The position numbers were made by a program, and so were the translations under genes. Below the pieces are notes generated by a model. It was not told the DNA's origin and ran no database searches. It saw only the letters and a list, made by a program, of their open reading frames with translations. 64,000 nucleotides of DNA from JACMMS01 sp043758775. Its GTDB lineage: Bacteria > Pseudomonadota > Gammaproteobacteria > Burkholderiales > Methylophilaceae. The DNA lies in contig JAYVMU010000037.1 in assembly GCA_043758775.1 (NCBI GenBank), positions 13,741-77,740 of the forward strand, written 5' to 3'. Positions 8,868 through 18,581 of this stretch are shown here, piece by piece (positions within the stretch are counted from its first letter, which is position 1; the number at the start of each line of letters is the position of its first letter).

Positions 8868-10304
8868 TTATTTAATGCCCGCATCAAACTGAAAACTAGC
8901 GCCTGTCGGTGTGCCAGTAGGTGTACAAGCAAAAGCACCTTGGGCATTAATTTGTAAATTAGTAACACTGACATCAAATCCATTAGCGTCAGCAACTGGC
9001 GTATAAGTATAAGTCGCACCATTGTTATTAGAAAAACTGACGCTATCAGTAGTGCTAGCTAAGCCTGCAAAAGTGTAAACCAACGTACTGCTTGGGCTAC
9101 CTTGCGTAAATAATACCGGGCCACTACCTGATGCACCTAAATCACCCACATACAATTTGGCATTCAGCGGGATAGCATCCGACAATATGATGCTATTGCT
9201 ATCCGCACTACCTCCACCTTGATTACTTATTCCCATCGTATATCTAGCGCGCCCGCCAGGGATATATTTGGGGTTGATCGTGTTGTTAACCGGGTCAGAA
9301 AATGGAGTCACTGTTTTGCTAAAGCTGAAGACTGGGTTGTTAGCGTTCACTGGATTAATCGCTACCGTCACATTGTTGGCAGGGCATTGTGGTGCACGAG
9401 TTGTTAAATTAGTAGTGGTCCAAATAGTATAAGCACCACTTGGTGTTTTAAATTGCCCTTCTTGCACGCCATCACAGCAATCCTCAAAGCCGTAATCTCG
9501 CATAACATGATAGCCTATCGGGCTAAGAGACACTGATGCATTAGCCAGAATTTGCGAAGCTGTGGCGTAACTACCTGCCCAGTACATATTGGTCCACCTT
9601 TCCTGTACTATTTGGTCATCAATATACATGCCGCCACCTCGTCCATAATCAGGCCCATTCCTAAAACCCCAATTACCTGTTGTGCTGGCATTAAAAAAAC
9701 CAAGGAAGCTAAACGCAATATTACTGTTTACACCACCAGTAAATTGATTAGTATTAGAAATATTAGTCCAACTAGTGATGATTTTGCAGCCATAGCCCGC
9801 AGTATCCGTTCCTGCAGCAAACGCCGCTTCAGCTGTCGCACGGCTTGTCGGAGAAGCTGTGGAGTTACGTGTCCAAATGCGAATACCCGCCTGGCTAAAG
9901 GTATTAACCGCATCACTTACATTAGCTGCGCCGCTTTTAGCATAATAAATATAAATGGTTTTACTTGCCCCAGCGGCCAAACTGGGGATTTTCACCCACG
10001 CGGTAGTACTAGCACTAGCTAAAGCCCGAGGTTCAACAAACGAGCTAAGTAGTGTTATGTCATTTGTATCAACCGCTCTAAAATCATTAGAGGCATTTGC
10101 AAAAACATAACCAGGAAAATTAGCTGCGTTCACTGTTAGTTGAATCTCATAATTAGTGAGCGCAACTAACGAGCCGTTGGCAATGGTCACTGGCACGCGT
10201 TTAGCCCACGTGCAATCCCACCAGGCAAGTGCAGTACTAGAATAAAAGCCCAGACACAACAAGAAGCACTGTAAAAAAACTATTTTTTTAATATTAAATT
10301 GCAT
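8868..10304 (-). CDS. Secreted DUF2341-domain protein of unknown function
   Basis: A predicted exported protein of 478 residues. A signal peptide covers about residues 1-27 with likely cleavage after STALA, before WWDCTWAKRVPV. Residues 28-125 look like a DUF2341 domain (TIYIYYAK, FVEPRALA), found in extracellular and MshQ-like proteins. A middle region has DYGFEDCCDG and many aromatic residues, and the C-terminal third looks like beta-sandwich repeats rich in Ser, Asn and Gly. The ATG at 10304 is chosen because GGA lies about six bases before it; the in-frame ATG at 10319 lacks a ribosome site. It interrupts the usual era-recO junction. Role unknown; surface adhesion or pilus-tip display are guesses. 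Confidence 0.75.
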   Translation of the reverse strand: MQFNIKKIVFLQCFLLCLGFYSSTALAWWDCTWAKRVPVTIANGSLVALTNYEIQLTVNAANFPGYVFANASNDFRAVDTNDITLLSSFVEPRALASASTTAWVKIPSLAAGASKTIYIYYAKSGAANVSDAVNTFSQAGIRIWTRNSTASPTSRATAEAAFAAGTDTAGYGCKIITSWTNISNTNQFTGGVNSNIAFSFLGFFNASTTGNWGFRNGPDYGRGGGMYIDDQIVQERWTNMYWAGSYATASQILANASVSLSPIGYHVMRDYGFEDCCDGVQEGQFKTPSGAYTIWTTTNLTTRAPQCPANNVTVAINPVNANNPVFSFSKTVTPFSDPVNNTINPKYIPGGRARYTMGISNQGGGSADSNSIILSDAIPLNAKLYVGDLGASGSGPVLFTQGSPSSTLVYTFAGLASTTDSVSFSNNNGATYTYTPVADANGFDVSVTNLQINAQGAFACTPTGTPTGASFQFDAGIK

Positions 10305-10351
10305 TTTTAATCCATGCATATTGTTATTAATGAATAAAAAATATGGCTATA

Positions 10352-11344
10352 TCAGTAACCTAGACTTTTCACCGCCCGCGCATCATCAGCCCAACCACCT
10401 TTAACCTTGACCCAGGTTTCCAGATAAACTTTACCATCAAATAATTTTTCCATATCCTGCCTGGCTTCGGTAGAAATCTGTTTAAGTTTCTCACCACCTT
10501 TGCCAATCAGCATCGGTTTCTGGCTTTCCTTATCGACAATAATCGCGACAAAAATACGACGTAATTTACCATCTATTTCAAACTTTTCAACTTCCACTGC
10601 TACAGAATAAGGGATCTCGTCACCGAGCAATCTGAATATCTTCTCACGCACCAATTCTGCCGCTAAGAAGCGCTCATTTTTATCCGTCAGTTCGTCCGCG
10701 CCATAAATGGCAGGCTGTTCAGGCAAGTATTTTCTGATAGTGCTCAGTAATTCATCGATATTCAATGTTTTCTTAGCGCTTACAGGGACTATATCAACAA
10801 AGGGAAACTCTAAGTCAAAGTCTTGAATCAGTGGTAACACATTGCCTTTATCGCCCATTAAATCCAGCTTATTCACGACCAACATCACAGGCTTATCTTT
10901 TGGTAATAAGGCCAATACTTTACGGTCAGCATCACCTAGTTTCATAGGTTCAATCACAAATAAAACCAAATCAACTTCAGTTAATACTTGCGTGACGGTT
11001 TTATTCAAACTTTTATTTAAGGTATTGATGTGTTTTTGTTGAAAGCCTGGCGTATCAACAAACAAGAACTGTGTGTCATCCGTGGTATGGATACCCAACA
11101 AGCGATGGCGCGTGGTTTGCGCTTTACGTGAAGTGATGCTCAGTTTTAAGCCCAGAATATGATTGAGCAAAGTAGATTTTCCCACATTGGGGCGGCCAAC
11201 AATCGCAATTGTGCCACAACGAAATGGACCATGGTCAATCTCGTCTTCATCCACGCTCGGTTCATCAAACGCTAGCTCTGCAAGTTCTTCTGCACTAAGT
11301 TTTGCCGGGTCGAGTGTTTCTGGAATCATTTTTTTAATCATCAT
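10352..11344 (-). CDS. era: GTPase Era
   Basis: Essential GTPase that binds 16S rRNA and 30S subunits during ribosome assembly. G-motifs are visible: GRPNVGKST (P-loop, near residue 50), DTPGF, and NKLD. The C-terminal KH RNA-binding domain contains LIGKGGEKLKQI. At 330 residues it is about 30 longer than E. coli Era because of an acidic N-terminal extension (DEPSVDEDEIDHG). Its ATG directly abuts the rnc stop codon, so the genes are translationally coupled. Confidence 0.96.
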   Translation of the reverse strand: MMIKKMIPETLDPAKLSAEELAELAFDEPSVDEDEIDHGPFRCGTIAIVGRPNVGKSTLLNHILGLKLSITSRKAQTTRHRLLGIHTTDDTQFLFVDTPGFQQKHINTLNKSLNKTVTQVLTEVDLVLFVIEPMKLGDADRKVLALLPKDKPVMLVVNKLDLMGDKGNVLPLIQDFDLEFPFVDIVPVSAKKTLNIDELLSTIRKYLPEQPAIYGADELTDKNERFLAAELVREKIFRLLGDEIPYSVAVEVEKFEIDGKLRRIFVAIIVDKESQKPMLIGKGGEKLKQISTEARQDMEKLFDGKVYLETWVKVKGGWADDARAVKSLGY

Positions 11345-12019
11345 TTAATCTTTTCTATTTATTTCTTCCAGCGCACTTTGCGCTGCTTTTTGCTCTGCAG
11401 CACGGCGGCTTACGCCCTCACCCGCTGTTCGACAATTCAGTTTAGCAATCACGCATTCCACACGGAAGATTTGCGCATGCGCTTCACCTTCAATAGCAAT
11501 CACCTGGTAATCTGGTGTATCGATTTTACGCGCTTGCAAAATTTCTTGTAGTAGTGATTTTGAATCCTTGCCTATCACTTTAGGGTCGATATTATCTAGT
11601 AAATTAGTATACAGCCTAATAATCACAGCTTCAGCCGCTGCATAACCGCCATCTAGATAAACTGCACCAATGATGGCTTCTAGCGCATCGGCTAAGATAG
11701 ATGGTCTGCGCCAGCCAGCACTTTTAAGTTCGCCTTCACCTAATTTCAGTGCATCACCCAGATTAAGGGTAAATGCGATTTCAGACAGCGTCGCTTCTTT
11801 GACCATTTGCGCACGTAATCGGCTTAAATCGCCTTCAGATAGCTTAGAGAAGCGTAAGTAAAGCTGATGCGCAATAATAAAATTCAGTGCACCATCACCT
11901 AAAAACTCCAAGCGCTCGTTATTAATGCCGCTATAACTACGGTGCGTGAGAGCCTGTTCCAACAGCTTTGGATTTTGAAAGGTGTAATTTAATTGTCTGT
12001 TAAAAACGCTTAGTGCCAT
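11345..12019 (-). CDS. rnc: Ribonuclease III
   Basis: Cuts double-stranded RNA in rRNA precursors and regulatory RNAs. The endonuclease domain (residues 1-150) has the signature NERLEFLGDGALNFIIA with the metal-binding acidic residues, and a second acidic site in LADALEAIIGAVYLDGG. The C-terminal double-stranded RNA-binding domain ends in SRRAAEQKAAQSALEEI. Length 224 is usual. It lies between lepB (13 bases upstream) and era. Confidence 0.97.
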   Translation of the reverse strand: MALSVFNRQLNYTFQNPKLLEQALTHRSYSGINNERLEFLGDGALNFIIAHQLYLRFSKLSEGDLSRLRAQMVKEATLSEIAFTLNLGDALKLGEGELKSAGWRRPSILADALEAIIGAVYLDGGYAAAEAVIIRLYTNLLDNIDPKVIGKDSKSLLQEILQARKIDTPDYQVIAIEGEAHAQIFRVECVIAKLNCRTAGEGVSRRAAEQKAAQSALEEINRKD

Positions 12020-12032
12020 GGTTTAAATACAG

Positions 12033-12956
12033 TTAGTGTACTGAACTGCCAATTCTTTTCAGCTCATCCAGATTGAACCAGATAAAGAACGCTCTACCCA
12101 CTAAATTATTTTCTGGCACAAAACCCCACACACGGCCGTCTGAGCTGTTATCACGGTTATCACCCATGGCAAAATAATGTCCTGCTGGCACTGTCACTGT
12201 CTGGCCATTAGCAAATTGGTCACCAATGCTGCCTGGTGCAAATTCACCCACAATATCGTGAATTAAAATATTGTGATTCACGTTACCCAATTGCTCCGCA
12301 TCACGTTTAGCGGTAATCATGTTGAGGCCTGGCATTTCATATTCATAATCCGCTACGTACTTAACCTCTTGCACTTGGCCGTTAATTGTCAATTGCTTAT
12401 TTTTATAAGAGATTTTATCGCCAGGCAAGCCAATCATACGCTTGATATAATCAATCGAAGGGTTTGGCGGATAATGAAATACAAACACATCGCCACGTTT
12501 AGGATGACTAATTCCTATAAATGTTTTGTTTGTAATTGGCGCACGCAAGCCGTACTCGAATTTATTTACTAAAATAAAATCACCTGCGAGTAAGGTTGGC
12601 ATCATCGAGCCTGACGGGATTTTGAATGGCTCTACCAGAAATGAGCGAATCAAAAATACCGCTAAAATAACGGGAAAGAAGCTTTTAGCGTATTCAAGCA
12701 CTTCTGGCTCAACCGCACCTTTACCATTTTTTTGTTCTCGGCGACGTTTGAAAAACAAAATATCAGCTAACCAAATGCCTCCCGTCAATAGTAGTACCAG
12801 CAACATAAATACGGCAAATGGTATTTGATCAGTTTTGACTAACCACAATCCAGCCAAAACCAACTCGGCAAATATAAATAAGCCCACGCTTAACTTGCGT
12901 TGCACCAGCATGACCACACCAGCTAAGGCAATGGCGATAAAAATATAATTAATCAT
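12033..12956 (-). CDS. lepB: Signal peptidase I
   Basis: Membrane serine protease that removes signal peptides from exported proteins. Two or three N-terminal membrane segments (residues 1-65) precede the periplasmic catalytic domain. The catalytic Ser is in PSGSMMPTLLAGD and the catalytic Lys in YIKRMIGLPGDKI; GDNRDNSSDGRVWGFVP is the conserved C-terminal box. The 307-residue length is usual. It follows lepA in the same operon (30 bases), the classical lep arrangement. Confidence 0.97.
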   Translation of the reverse strand: MINYIFIAIALAGVVMLVQRKLSVGLFIFAELVLAGLWLVKTDQIPFAVFMLLVLLLTGGIWLADILFFKRRREQKNGKGAVEPEVLEYAKSFFPVILAVFLIRSFLVEPFKIPSGSMMPTLLAGDFILVNKFEYGLRAPITNKTFIGISHPKRGDVFVFHYPPNPSIDYIKRMIGLPGDKISYKNKQLTINGQVQEVKYVADYEYEMPGLNMITAKRDAEQLGNVNHNILIHDIVGEFAPGSIGDQFANGQTVTVPAGHYFAMGDNRDNSSDGRVWGFVPENNLVGRAFFIWFNLDELKRIGSSVH

Positions 12957-12986
12957 TTATTCATTTGTCCTATTGAGCTTTAAGTC

Positions 12987-14780
12987 CTATTTATCTTCAA
13001 CTCTTAAAATTGCCAAGAATGCTTCTTGTGGAATTTCCACATTACCTACTTGTTTCATACGCTTTTTACCTTCTTTTTGTTTCTCTAACAGCTTTTTCTT
13101 ACGACTAATATCGCCGCCATAGCACTTGGCCAGTACATTTTTACGCATGGCTTTTACTGTTTCACGCGCGATAATATTAGCACCGATTGAAGCTTGAATT
13201 GCTACATCAAACATTTGACGTGGAATGAGCTCGCGCATCTTAGCCGCCACCTGGCGACCACGGAACACGCTGTTGCTACGGTGCACAATCAGTGACAGTG
13301 CATCTACCCGTTCACCATTCACCATAATATCTAATTTGACTAAATCGGCTGCTCTAAACTCTAAAAACTCATAATCCATCGAAGCATAGCCACGTGACAC
13401 GGATTTTAATTTATCAAAAAAGTCTAACACCACTTCATTCAATGGCATCTCGTAACTCAGCATCACCTGACGGCCCATATACTGCATGTTCTTTTGGATA
13501 CCACGTTTGGTCGTACACAAAGTCATGACTGGGCCCACGTAATCTTGCGGCATGAGCAGATTGATATTAATCATCGGCTCACGAATTTCTTCAACACGTG
13601 AAGGCTCCGGCAAGCGTGATGGATTTTCGATTTGCACGACATCGCCGTTTTTAAGCAGCAACTCATAGACTACCGTTGGCGCAGTAGTAATTAAATCCAT
13701 ATCGTACTCGCGCTCTAAGCGCTCCTGTACGATTTCCATATGCAGCAAGCCTAAAAAACCACATCTAAAACCGAAACCTAGCGCGGTAGAGTTTTCCGGC
13801 TCAAATAACAAAGAAGCATCATTGAGACTCAGTTTTTCTAACGCAGTACGCAAAGCTTCAAACTGATTAGATTCTGTCGGATAAAGCCCAGCAAACACCT
13901 GTGGCTTCACCTCTTTAAAGCCAGCAAGCGCTTCAGTTGCTTGGCGGTCTGTATGCGTGACCGTGTCGCCCACTTTAGCATCAGCTAATTCTTTAATACC
14001 TGCAATGACAAACCCTACTTCACCCGCAGACAATTGTGTACGCTGGATAGACTTGGGCGTAAACACACCCACTTGTTCGCTCAGGTGCTGCGCACCTGTT
14101 GCCATGAGGCGAATTTTTTCTTTGGGTTTTAATGTGCCATCAATCACACGTACTAGCATCACCACACCAACGTAATTATCAAACCAAGCGTCGATTACCA
14201 GCGCTTTAAGGGGCGCATTGGCATCACCTACTGGCGGCGGCACTTTGACAATCACTGCCTCTAATACATCACGCACGCCCTCGCCTGTTTTGGCTGAACA
14301 ACGTACTGCATCTGTTGCATCAACGCCAATCACATCTTCAATTTCCTGAATCACCCGTTCCGGGTCGGCCGATGGCAAGTCAATTTTATTTAATACAGCA
14401 GTGACTTCCACGCCTAAATCAATCGCGGTATAGCAGTTGGCGACGCTTTGTGCCTCAACCCCCTGAGAAGCATCCACCACCAGCAATGCACCTTCACAAG
14501 CGGAAAGTGAACGACTGACTTCGTAGCTAAAATCCACATGCCCTGGTGTATCAATCAAATTAAACTGATAAATCTGACCATCTAATGCCTTGTACTCAAG
14601 CGCGGCTGTTTGCGCCTTGATGGTAATACCGCGCTCACGTTCCAAGTCCATAGAATCAAGCACTTGTGCTTCCATTTCGCGGTCTGACAAGCCGCCGCAC
14701 AAATGAATAATACGATCAGCTAAAGTGGATTTTCCATGGTCAATATGGGCAATAATGGAAAAGTTACGGATGTTTTTCAT
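12987..14780 (-). CDS. lepA: Elongation factor 4 (LepA), ribosome back-translocase
   Basis: Ribosome-binding GTPase acting in translation initiation or elongation quality. GTPase motifs are AHIDHGKSTLADRI, DTPGHVDFSYEVSRS and NKIDLPSADPERV; the LepA-specific C-terminal domain ends in KKLLEKQKEGKKRMKQVGN. The ATG at 14780 gives MKNIRNFSIIAHIDHG and 597 residues, the family norm. A TTG six codons upstream is possible but less likely, and neither has a clear ribosome site. The gene follows mucD, separated by a terminator. Confidence 0.95.
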   Translation of the reverse strand: MKNIRNFSIIAHIDHGKSTLADRIIHLCGGLSDREMEAQVLDSMDLERERGITIKAQTAALEYKALDGQIYQFNLIDTPGHVDFSYEVSRSLSACEGALLVVDASQGVEAQSVANCYTAIDLGVEVTAVLNKIDLPSADPERVIQEIEDVIGVDATDAVRCSAKTGEGVRDVLEAVIVKVPPPVGDANAPLKALVIDAWFDNYVGVVMLVRVIDGTLKPKEKIRLMATGAQHLSEQVGVFTPKSIQRTQLSAGEVGFVIAGIKELADAKVGDTVTHTDRQATEALAGFKEVKPQVFAGLYPTESNQFEALRTALEKLSLNDASLLFEPENSTALGFGFRCGFLGLLHMEIVQERLEREYDMDLITTAPTVVYELLLKNGDVVQIENPSRLPEPSRVEEIREPMININLLMPQDYVGPVMTLCTTKRGIQKNMQYMGRQVMLSYEMPLNEVVLDFFDKLKSVSRGYASMDYEFLEFRAADLVKLDIMVNGERVDALSLIVHRSNSVFRGRQVAAKMRELIPRQMFDVAIQASIGANIIARETVKAMRKNVLAKCYGGDISRKKKLLEKQKEGKKRMKQVGNVEIPQEAFLAILRVEDK

Positions 14781-14832
14781 GTTGGATATTTGAGTCAATT
14801 CTTATGCTTACCATTCATACTTACAAATAAAT

Positions 14833-14851
14833 AAGGCGCATTAAGCGCCTT
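14833..14851. other. GC-rich hairpin upstream of lepA
   Basis: AAGGCGC and GCGCCTT pair around the five-base loop ATTAA. It lies between the mucD terminator and the lepA start. It could be a second terminator for read-through from mucD, since T-rich sequence follows on the minus strand, or part of the lepA leader. Confidence 0.35.
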
Positions 14852-14960
14852 TTAAAATTAACACGCATTTTACAGCAAACGCTTGATTAGCATAAGATTT
14901 ATTAATAACTAATTTTCACTTATAAAATATCTGCTTTAAATAATATAGTAGTGTAGTAAA

Positions 14961-14982
14961 AAGCCCATCAAATGATGGGCTT
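14961..14982 (-). terminator. Rho-independent terminator after mucD
   Basis: A nine-base perfect stem AAGCCCATC/GATGGGCTT with a four-base loop is followed on the minus strand by five T residues. It starts 12 bases after the mucD stop codon, so the rpoE operon probably ends here and lepA is transcribed separately. Confidence 0.85.
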
Positions 14983-14994
14983 CTGATAACTAAT

Positions 14995-16416
14995 TTATTT
15001 ACCTGTTACTTTTAAAGGTACATACAGCGTATTCTCACCACGTAATACAAGCAATGCCACGGTTTTGCCGCTTGCTATACCAGCAACTTGCTTATTAAAC
15101 TGGTCTAAACTCTGTACCTCGGTATTGTTTAACCCCAAAATTACATCTCCACGACGTATGCCTGCCTGGGCAGCCACTCCTTGTGATTCCACGACTAACA
15201 AGCCATTCTTACCAGTTAGCTTTTTCTTCTGTTGCGCTGTAAGCTCTTTCAACACTAGGCCTAACTTATTCACCTCAGGTTTTGCTGGCGCTTTAGGTGT
15301 GGTAGCGGCTTCTGCTTCCGTCGGCATTTCACCTACGCCCATATTCAGCACTTTAACAGCGCCTTTGCGTAGCACTTCTATCGGCACAACTCTGCCTGGC
15401 TTTGTAGAACCGACTGCCCGAGGCAAATCGCTAGATGCAATAATTGGTTTATTGTCAAACTTAGTGATGACATCACCTGCTTCTAAGCCACCTTTTTCCG
15501 CTGGGCTATTTTTCTCAACTCCAGCGATTAGCGCACCATTGGTATTTTTCATACCAAATGATTCAGCCAATTCTTTAGTCATTTCTTGAATAGAAATACC
15601 TAACCAACCACGGCTAATTTTGCCGCTGGTTTTGAGCTGATTGGAAACATCAATGGCAACATCAATAGGAATTGAAAATGACAGCCCCACAGAGCCCCCA
15701 GTACGGCTGTAAATTTGCGAGTTAATGCCTACAACCTCTCCCGCTAAATTAAAAAGTGGGCCGCCTGAATTTCCTGGGTTAATCGCGACATCAGTTTGAA
15801 TAAAGGGGACATAATTTTCTTGCGGCAATACACGCCCCTTCGAGCTCACAATGCCTGCTGTCATGGTATTTTCCAAGCCAAAAGGTGAGCCAATCGCTGC
15901 CACCCATTCACCTACTTTAAGCTTACTTGAATCCCCTATAGTCACTTTAGGCAAGCCTGTTGCATCAATTTTTACTAGCGCAACATCTGTGCGACGATCA
16001 GTACCGATGATTTTTGCTTTGAACTCACGTTTATCGAACAGCTTAACCACGACCTCATCAGCATCATCAACAACGTGTGCATTAGTAAGAATATAGCCAT
16101 CACTACTGATAATAAAACCAGAGCCCAATGACTGGGTTTTGTAATCTTGTTGTGGCGCGCCTCCGGGGCTATTCGGCATACTTGGCAAAGGTATACCAAA
16201 ATGTTTGAATAGCTCTTGCATACCGTCATCATCCAGCGCGCCTGGCATGCTATTAGCCGCAACATGCGCGGTTTGAGTAATGCTGATATTGACCACTGCG
16301 GGACCTTGTTTTTCGTATAACTCGGTAAAATCAGGTAAATCTTTAGCAAAACTAATATTACTGGAAACTGCTGTTACAAAAAACAAACTAACTGTTACTA
16401 AACATTTTTTTAGCAT
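14995..16416 (-). CDS. mucD: Periplasmic serine protease of the Do/DegQ family (MucD)
   Basis: Degrades or refolds damaged envelope proteins and dampens sigma-E signalling. It has a signal peptide (about residues 1-24, ending NISFA) and a trypsin-like domain with the catalytic triad in LTNAHVV (His), DRRTDVALVKI (Asp) and NPGNSGGPLF (Ser). Two PDZ domains follow: one around residues 270-360, another containing GIRRGDVILGLNN at the C-terminus. A ribosome site AGGTGAG precedes the ATG. It is the last gene of rpoE-mucA-mucB-rseC-mucD, as in Pseudomonas algU operons. The 473-residue length is usual. Confidence 0.94.
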   Translation of the reverse strand: MLKKCLVTVSLFFVTAVSSNISFAKDLPDFTELYEKQGPAVVNISITQTAHVAANSMPGALDDDGMQELFKHFGIPLPSMPNSPGGAPQQDYKTQSLGSGFIISSDGYILTNAHVVDDADEVVVKLFDKREFKAKIIGTDRRTDVALVKIDATGLPKVTIGDSSKLKVGEWVAAIGSPFGLENTMTAGIVSSKGRVLPQENYVPFIQTDVAINPGNSGGPLFNLAGEVVGINSQIYSRTGGSVGLSFSIPIDVAIDVSNQLKTSGKISRGWLGISIQEMTKELAESFGMKNTNGALIAGVEKNSPAEKGGLEAGDVITKFDNKPIIASSDLPRAVGSTKPGRVVPIEVLRKGAVKVLNMGVGEMPTEAEAATTPKAPAKPEVNKLGLVLKELTAQQKKKLTGKNGLLVVESQGVAAQAGIRRGDVILGLNNTEVQSLDQFNKQVAGIASGKTVALLVLRGENTLYVPLKVTGK

Positions 16417-16474
16417 CTACTCACCTCGGCTATATTATGTTGAATGATTGTTGAAAAATTAAATAGTGGGTTCA

Positions 16475-16993
16475 TCAGTTTTTTGCATTGCATTGGCTGA
16501 TACTTTGACCTGCCAACCGTAAAATCACAGGCTGGTTTTGCGCACTGTACTTCCTTGAAGCGGTATGGCCTTTTACCCAAACAAAGCCTAAAGTTAAGCC
16601 AATTACAGCACCGATAACAGCATACAAATCGCCTTGACTGGGAGTTTTGGCAAAAACAGAAGTACTTAAAAGCGCACCTATCATCATCGTTGCCAATGGT
16701 AAGGCATACAAGAGCAATGCGCTTTTTAGCACCACTTGCTCGTCTATACCGACAATTACACCGTCTCCCACTTGAGCATTGATGAGATTCTTAGCTTTAA
16801 ACGTACTGGATTTGTGCGCAAAAATCTTGCCCCATAATGAATTGCCGCAGCCACGGGTTTGGCCACATATGCCACAGGGAACTTGACGCATGATTTCTAG
16901 CGTGGCTATATTACTAGCTTGATGGTTAACTGGGATATTGCCATCCACCTCGCTGCTTTCAATGGCAATAATGACGGCTTGTTCTTCTATCAT
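16475..16993 (-). CDS. rseC: RseC/MucC family inner-membrane protein
   Basis: A small membrane protein linked to positive regulation of sigma E and to SoxR reduction in E. coli. The N-terminal half has four cysteines in CGICGQTRGC and a preceding conserved stretch. Two adjacent membrane helices follow (about residues 90-112 and 120-142). Length 172 fits the family. It sits between mucB and mucD, the standard position; its biochemical role remains poorly defined in the family. Confidence 0.9.
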   Translation of the reverse strand: MIEEQAVIIAIESSEVDGNIPVNHQASNIATLEIMRQVPCGICGQTRGCGNSLWGKIFAHKSSTFKAKNLINAQVGDGVIVGIDEQVVLKSALLLYALPLATMMIGALLSTSVFAKTPSQGDLYAVIGAVIGLTLGFVWVKGHTASRKYSAQNQPVILRLAGQSISQCNAKN

Positions 16994-17030
16994 GGCTTAT
17001 AATCTTAATTCTTGCTGATGTTGATGCTAA

Positions 17031-17996
17031 TTATTTATTGAATCTAACCGCTTTCGATATCTGCATGACCGTATTCGCTGGCACTTCACCAATCACAATA
17101 ATTTGATGCCCATCAATCACATTAGCGCACATATTGGTCGACCCCATCACTGTATGCCCAGTTTTTGGTCGAACCCCTTTACTAACAGGCTCGATAAATA
17201 AAGAAACGGCAGCCAACCCATCTGAATAAATCAGTTGATTCACTGTGACGCTCTTACTGGATATTTTAAATTCTATCTGATCAATTTTACGGTATCCCGG
17301 TGGCAAATCTGCAACTGCCCAGTCACCGCCATTGACATGGCTAACATTACTTGAATCATCTATCACATAGCTTTTACTAACATCCAGCTTGGGCTGCACT
17401 ATGCTAGTCTGTTGATTATTTTGAAAATTAATTTGATTAAATTCAACTTGTTCTACAGTTTCATTTTTATTCAATAAAATCATTTTAAGTAATAAACTAT
17501 TTTCGTTATCTGTCCATAACTTATAGTTATAGCGATATGCATCTTTAGAGTCCAAATAAACTACTTGTGCGGATCTGCCACTCACTATTTCATTTGGACC
17601 AAAACGTGCGTTATAACTAGTTTTAATTAAATCTAAATTGCTAGGGAAAATTGCTGGAAAAAGGTTCTGGCCATGCCTTTTTTCCATAACCAGCTTATCG
17701 TTTCTAGGATGAATAATAACAATATCTTTACCTTGGCTATAAACTTCACGCGGCTCACCTTCCAAGACCATATCACGTGTGAACTCATTAGTGCCGTCGC
17801 TCATATGAGTAATTTGGACGGTGCGCACTTGAGCGCCATTCTGATAGACAAACAAACCTTTATAATTCAAAGCACGTGCAGCTATTGCCGTTTTTTGTAA
17901 GGAAGCCCAGGGCGCCTCCTCAGCAATGGCTTGACTTGGAAGCAAGCCGAATAAACTGGCTAGCCAAATGGTTAAACAAACAACAAAACGCATCAT
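17031..17996 (-). CDS. mucB: Sigma-E regulatory protein RseB/MucB
   Basis: Periplasmic sensor that binds the anti-sigma factor and protects it from proteolysis until lipids or misfolded lipopolysaccharide are sensed. It has a signal peptide (residues 1-25, cleavage after SQAIA), then the LolA-like lipid-binding fold with LNYKGLFVYQNG, and the smaller C-terminal domain from about residue 220 (VADLPPGYRKI). The 321-residue length is typical. The start overlaps the mucA end by four bases (ATGA), so the anti-sigma partners are made together. Confidence 0.93.
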   Translation of the reverse strand: MMRFVVCLTIWLASLFGLLPSQAIAEEAPWASLQKTAIAARALNYKGLFVYQNGAQVRTVQITHMSDGTNEFTRDMVLEGEPREVYSQGKDIVIIHPRNDKLVMEKRHGQNLFPAIFPSNLDLIKTSYNARFGPNEIVSGRSAQVVYLDSKDAYRYNYKLWTDNENSLLLKMILLNKNETVEQVEFNQINFQNNQQTSIVQPKLDVSKSYVIDDSSNVSHVNGGDWAVADLPPGYRKIDQIEFKISSKSVTVNQLIYSDGLAAVSLFIEPVSKGVRPKTGHTVMGSTNMCANVIDGHQIIVIGEVPANTVMQISKAVRFNK

Positions 17997-18496
17997 TTAT
18001 GTGTAGACTCTGCATAAGCTACATTTTGCATATAGTAAGAAGCGCTACTAGGCGCAGCCTCTTGATGTGCTTGCAAATATTCCATCGGCATACTTTGTGC
18101 AATTTCCACTGGTGCTAATTCAGTAGTTGCAACATTTTGTTGCAATACCATCCAACCTACAAACATGACTGCCGCGACCGATGCGGCGACTGACCAGATG
18201 GGCATAGCACTCAATATAGGTTTTTTCGGCAACTTTGTTTTATTTTGATTTATAAAGGCAGACACTACGGGTTCGGTTATTACATTCTCGTGCGCTGGTT
18301 CGTTTTCCAAAGCCTGCATCACACGGCTATGAAAATTAGGATGCATCTTACTAGCACCGCGAATAACATCACCGATCAAGTGGTACTGCGCCCAACATTG
18401 GCTAAGTTCACCAGTGGACTTTGCGGCGGTTAATAAATGATCTGCATCGTCAAGATCAAATTCACCGTCAATAAGTGCTGATAATTGGTCTTTCAT
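17993..18496 (-). CDS. mucA: Anti-sigma-E factor RseA/MucA
   Basis: Single-pass membrane protein that holds sigma E inactive. The cytoplasmic N-terminal domain (MKDQLSALIDGEFDLDDAD, then CWAQYHLIGDVIRG) is the sigma-binding RseA_N type. One membrane helix lies near residues 97-117 (WSVAASVAAVMFVGWMVL), followed by a short periplasmic tail of about 50 residues. A strong AGGAGAA ribosome site precedes the ATG. It is 85 bases downstream of rpoE. Confidence 0.93.
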   Translation of the reverse strand: MKDQLSALIDGEFDLDDADHLLTAAKSTGELSQCWAQYHLIGDVIRGASKMHPNFHSRVMQALENEPAHENVITEPVVSAFINQNKTKLPKKPILSAMPIWSVAASVAAVMFVGWMVLQQNVATTELAPVEIAQSMPMEYLQAHQEAAPSSASYYMQNVAYAESTHK

Positions 18497-18581
18497 GTAA
18501 TTCTCCTGATACTGCTTAAACGTGCCACCCTTTAGTCGCTTTACAGCATATTCTTCTACAAACAGCTTCTCTGCTAAGCAT

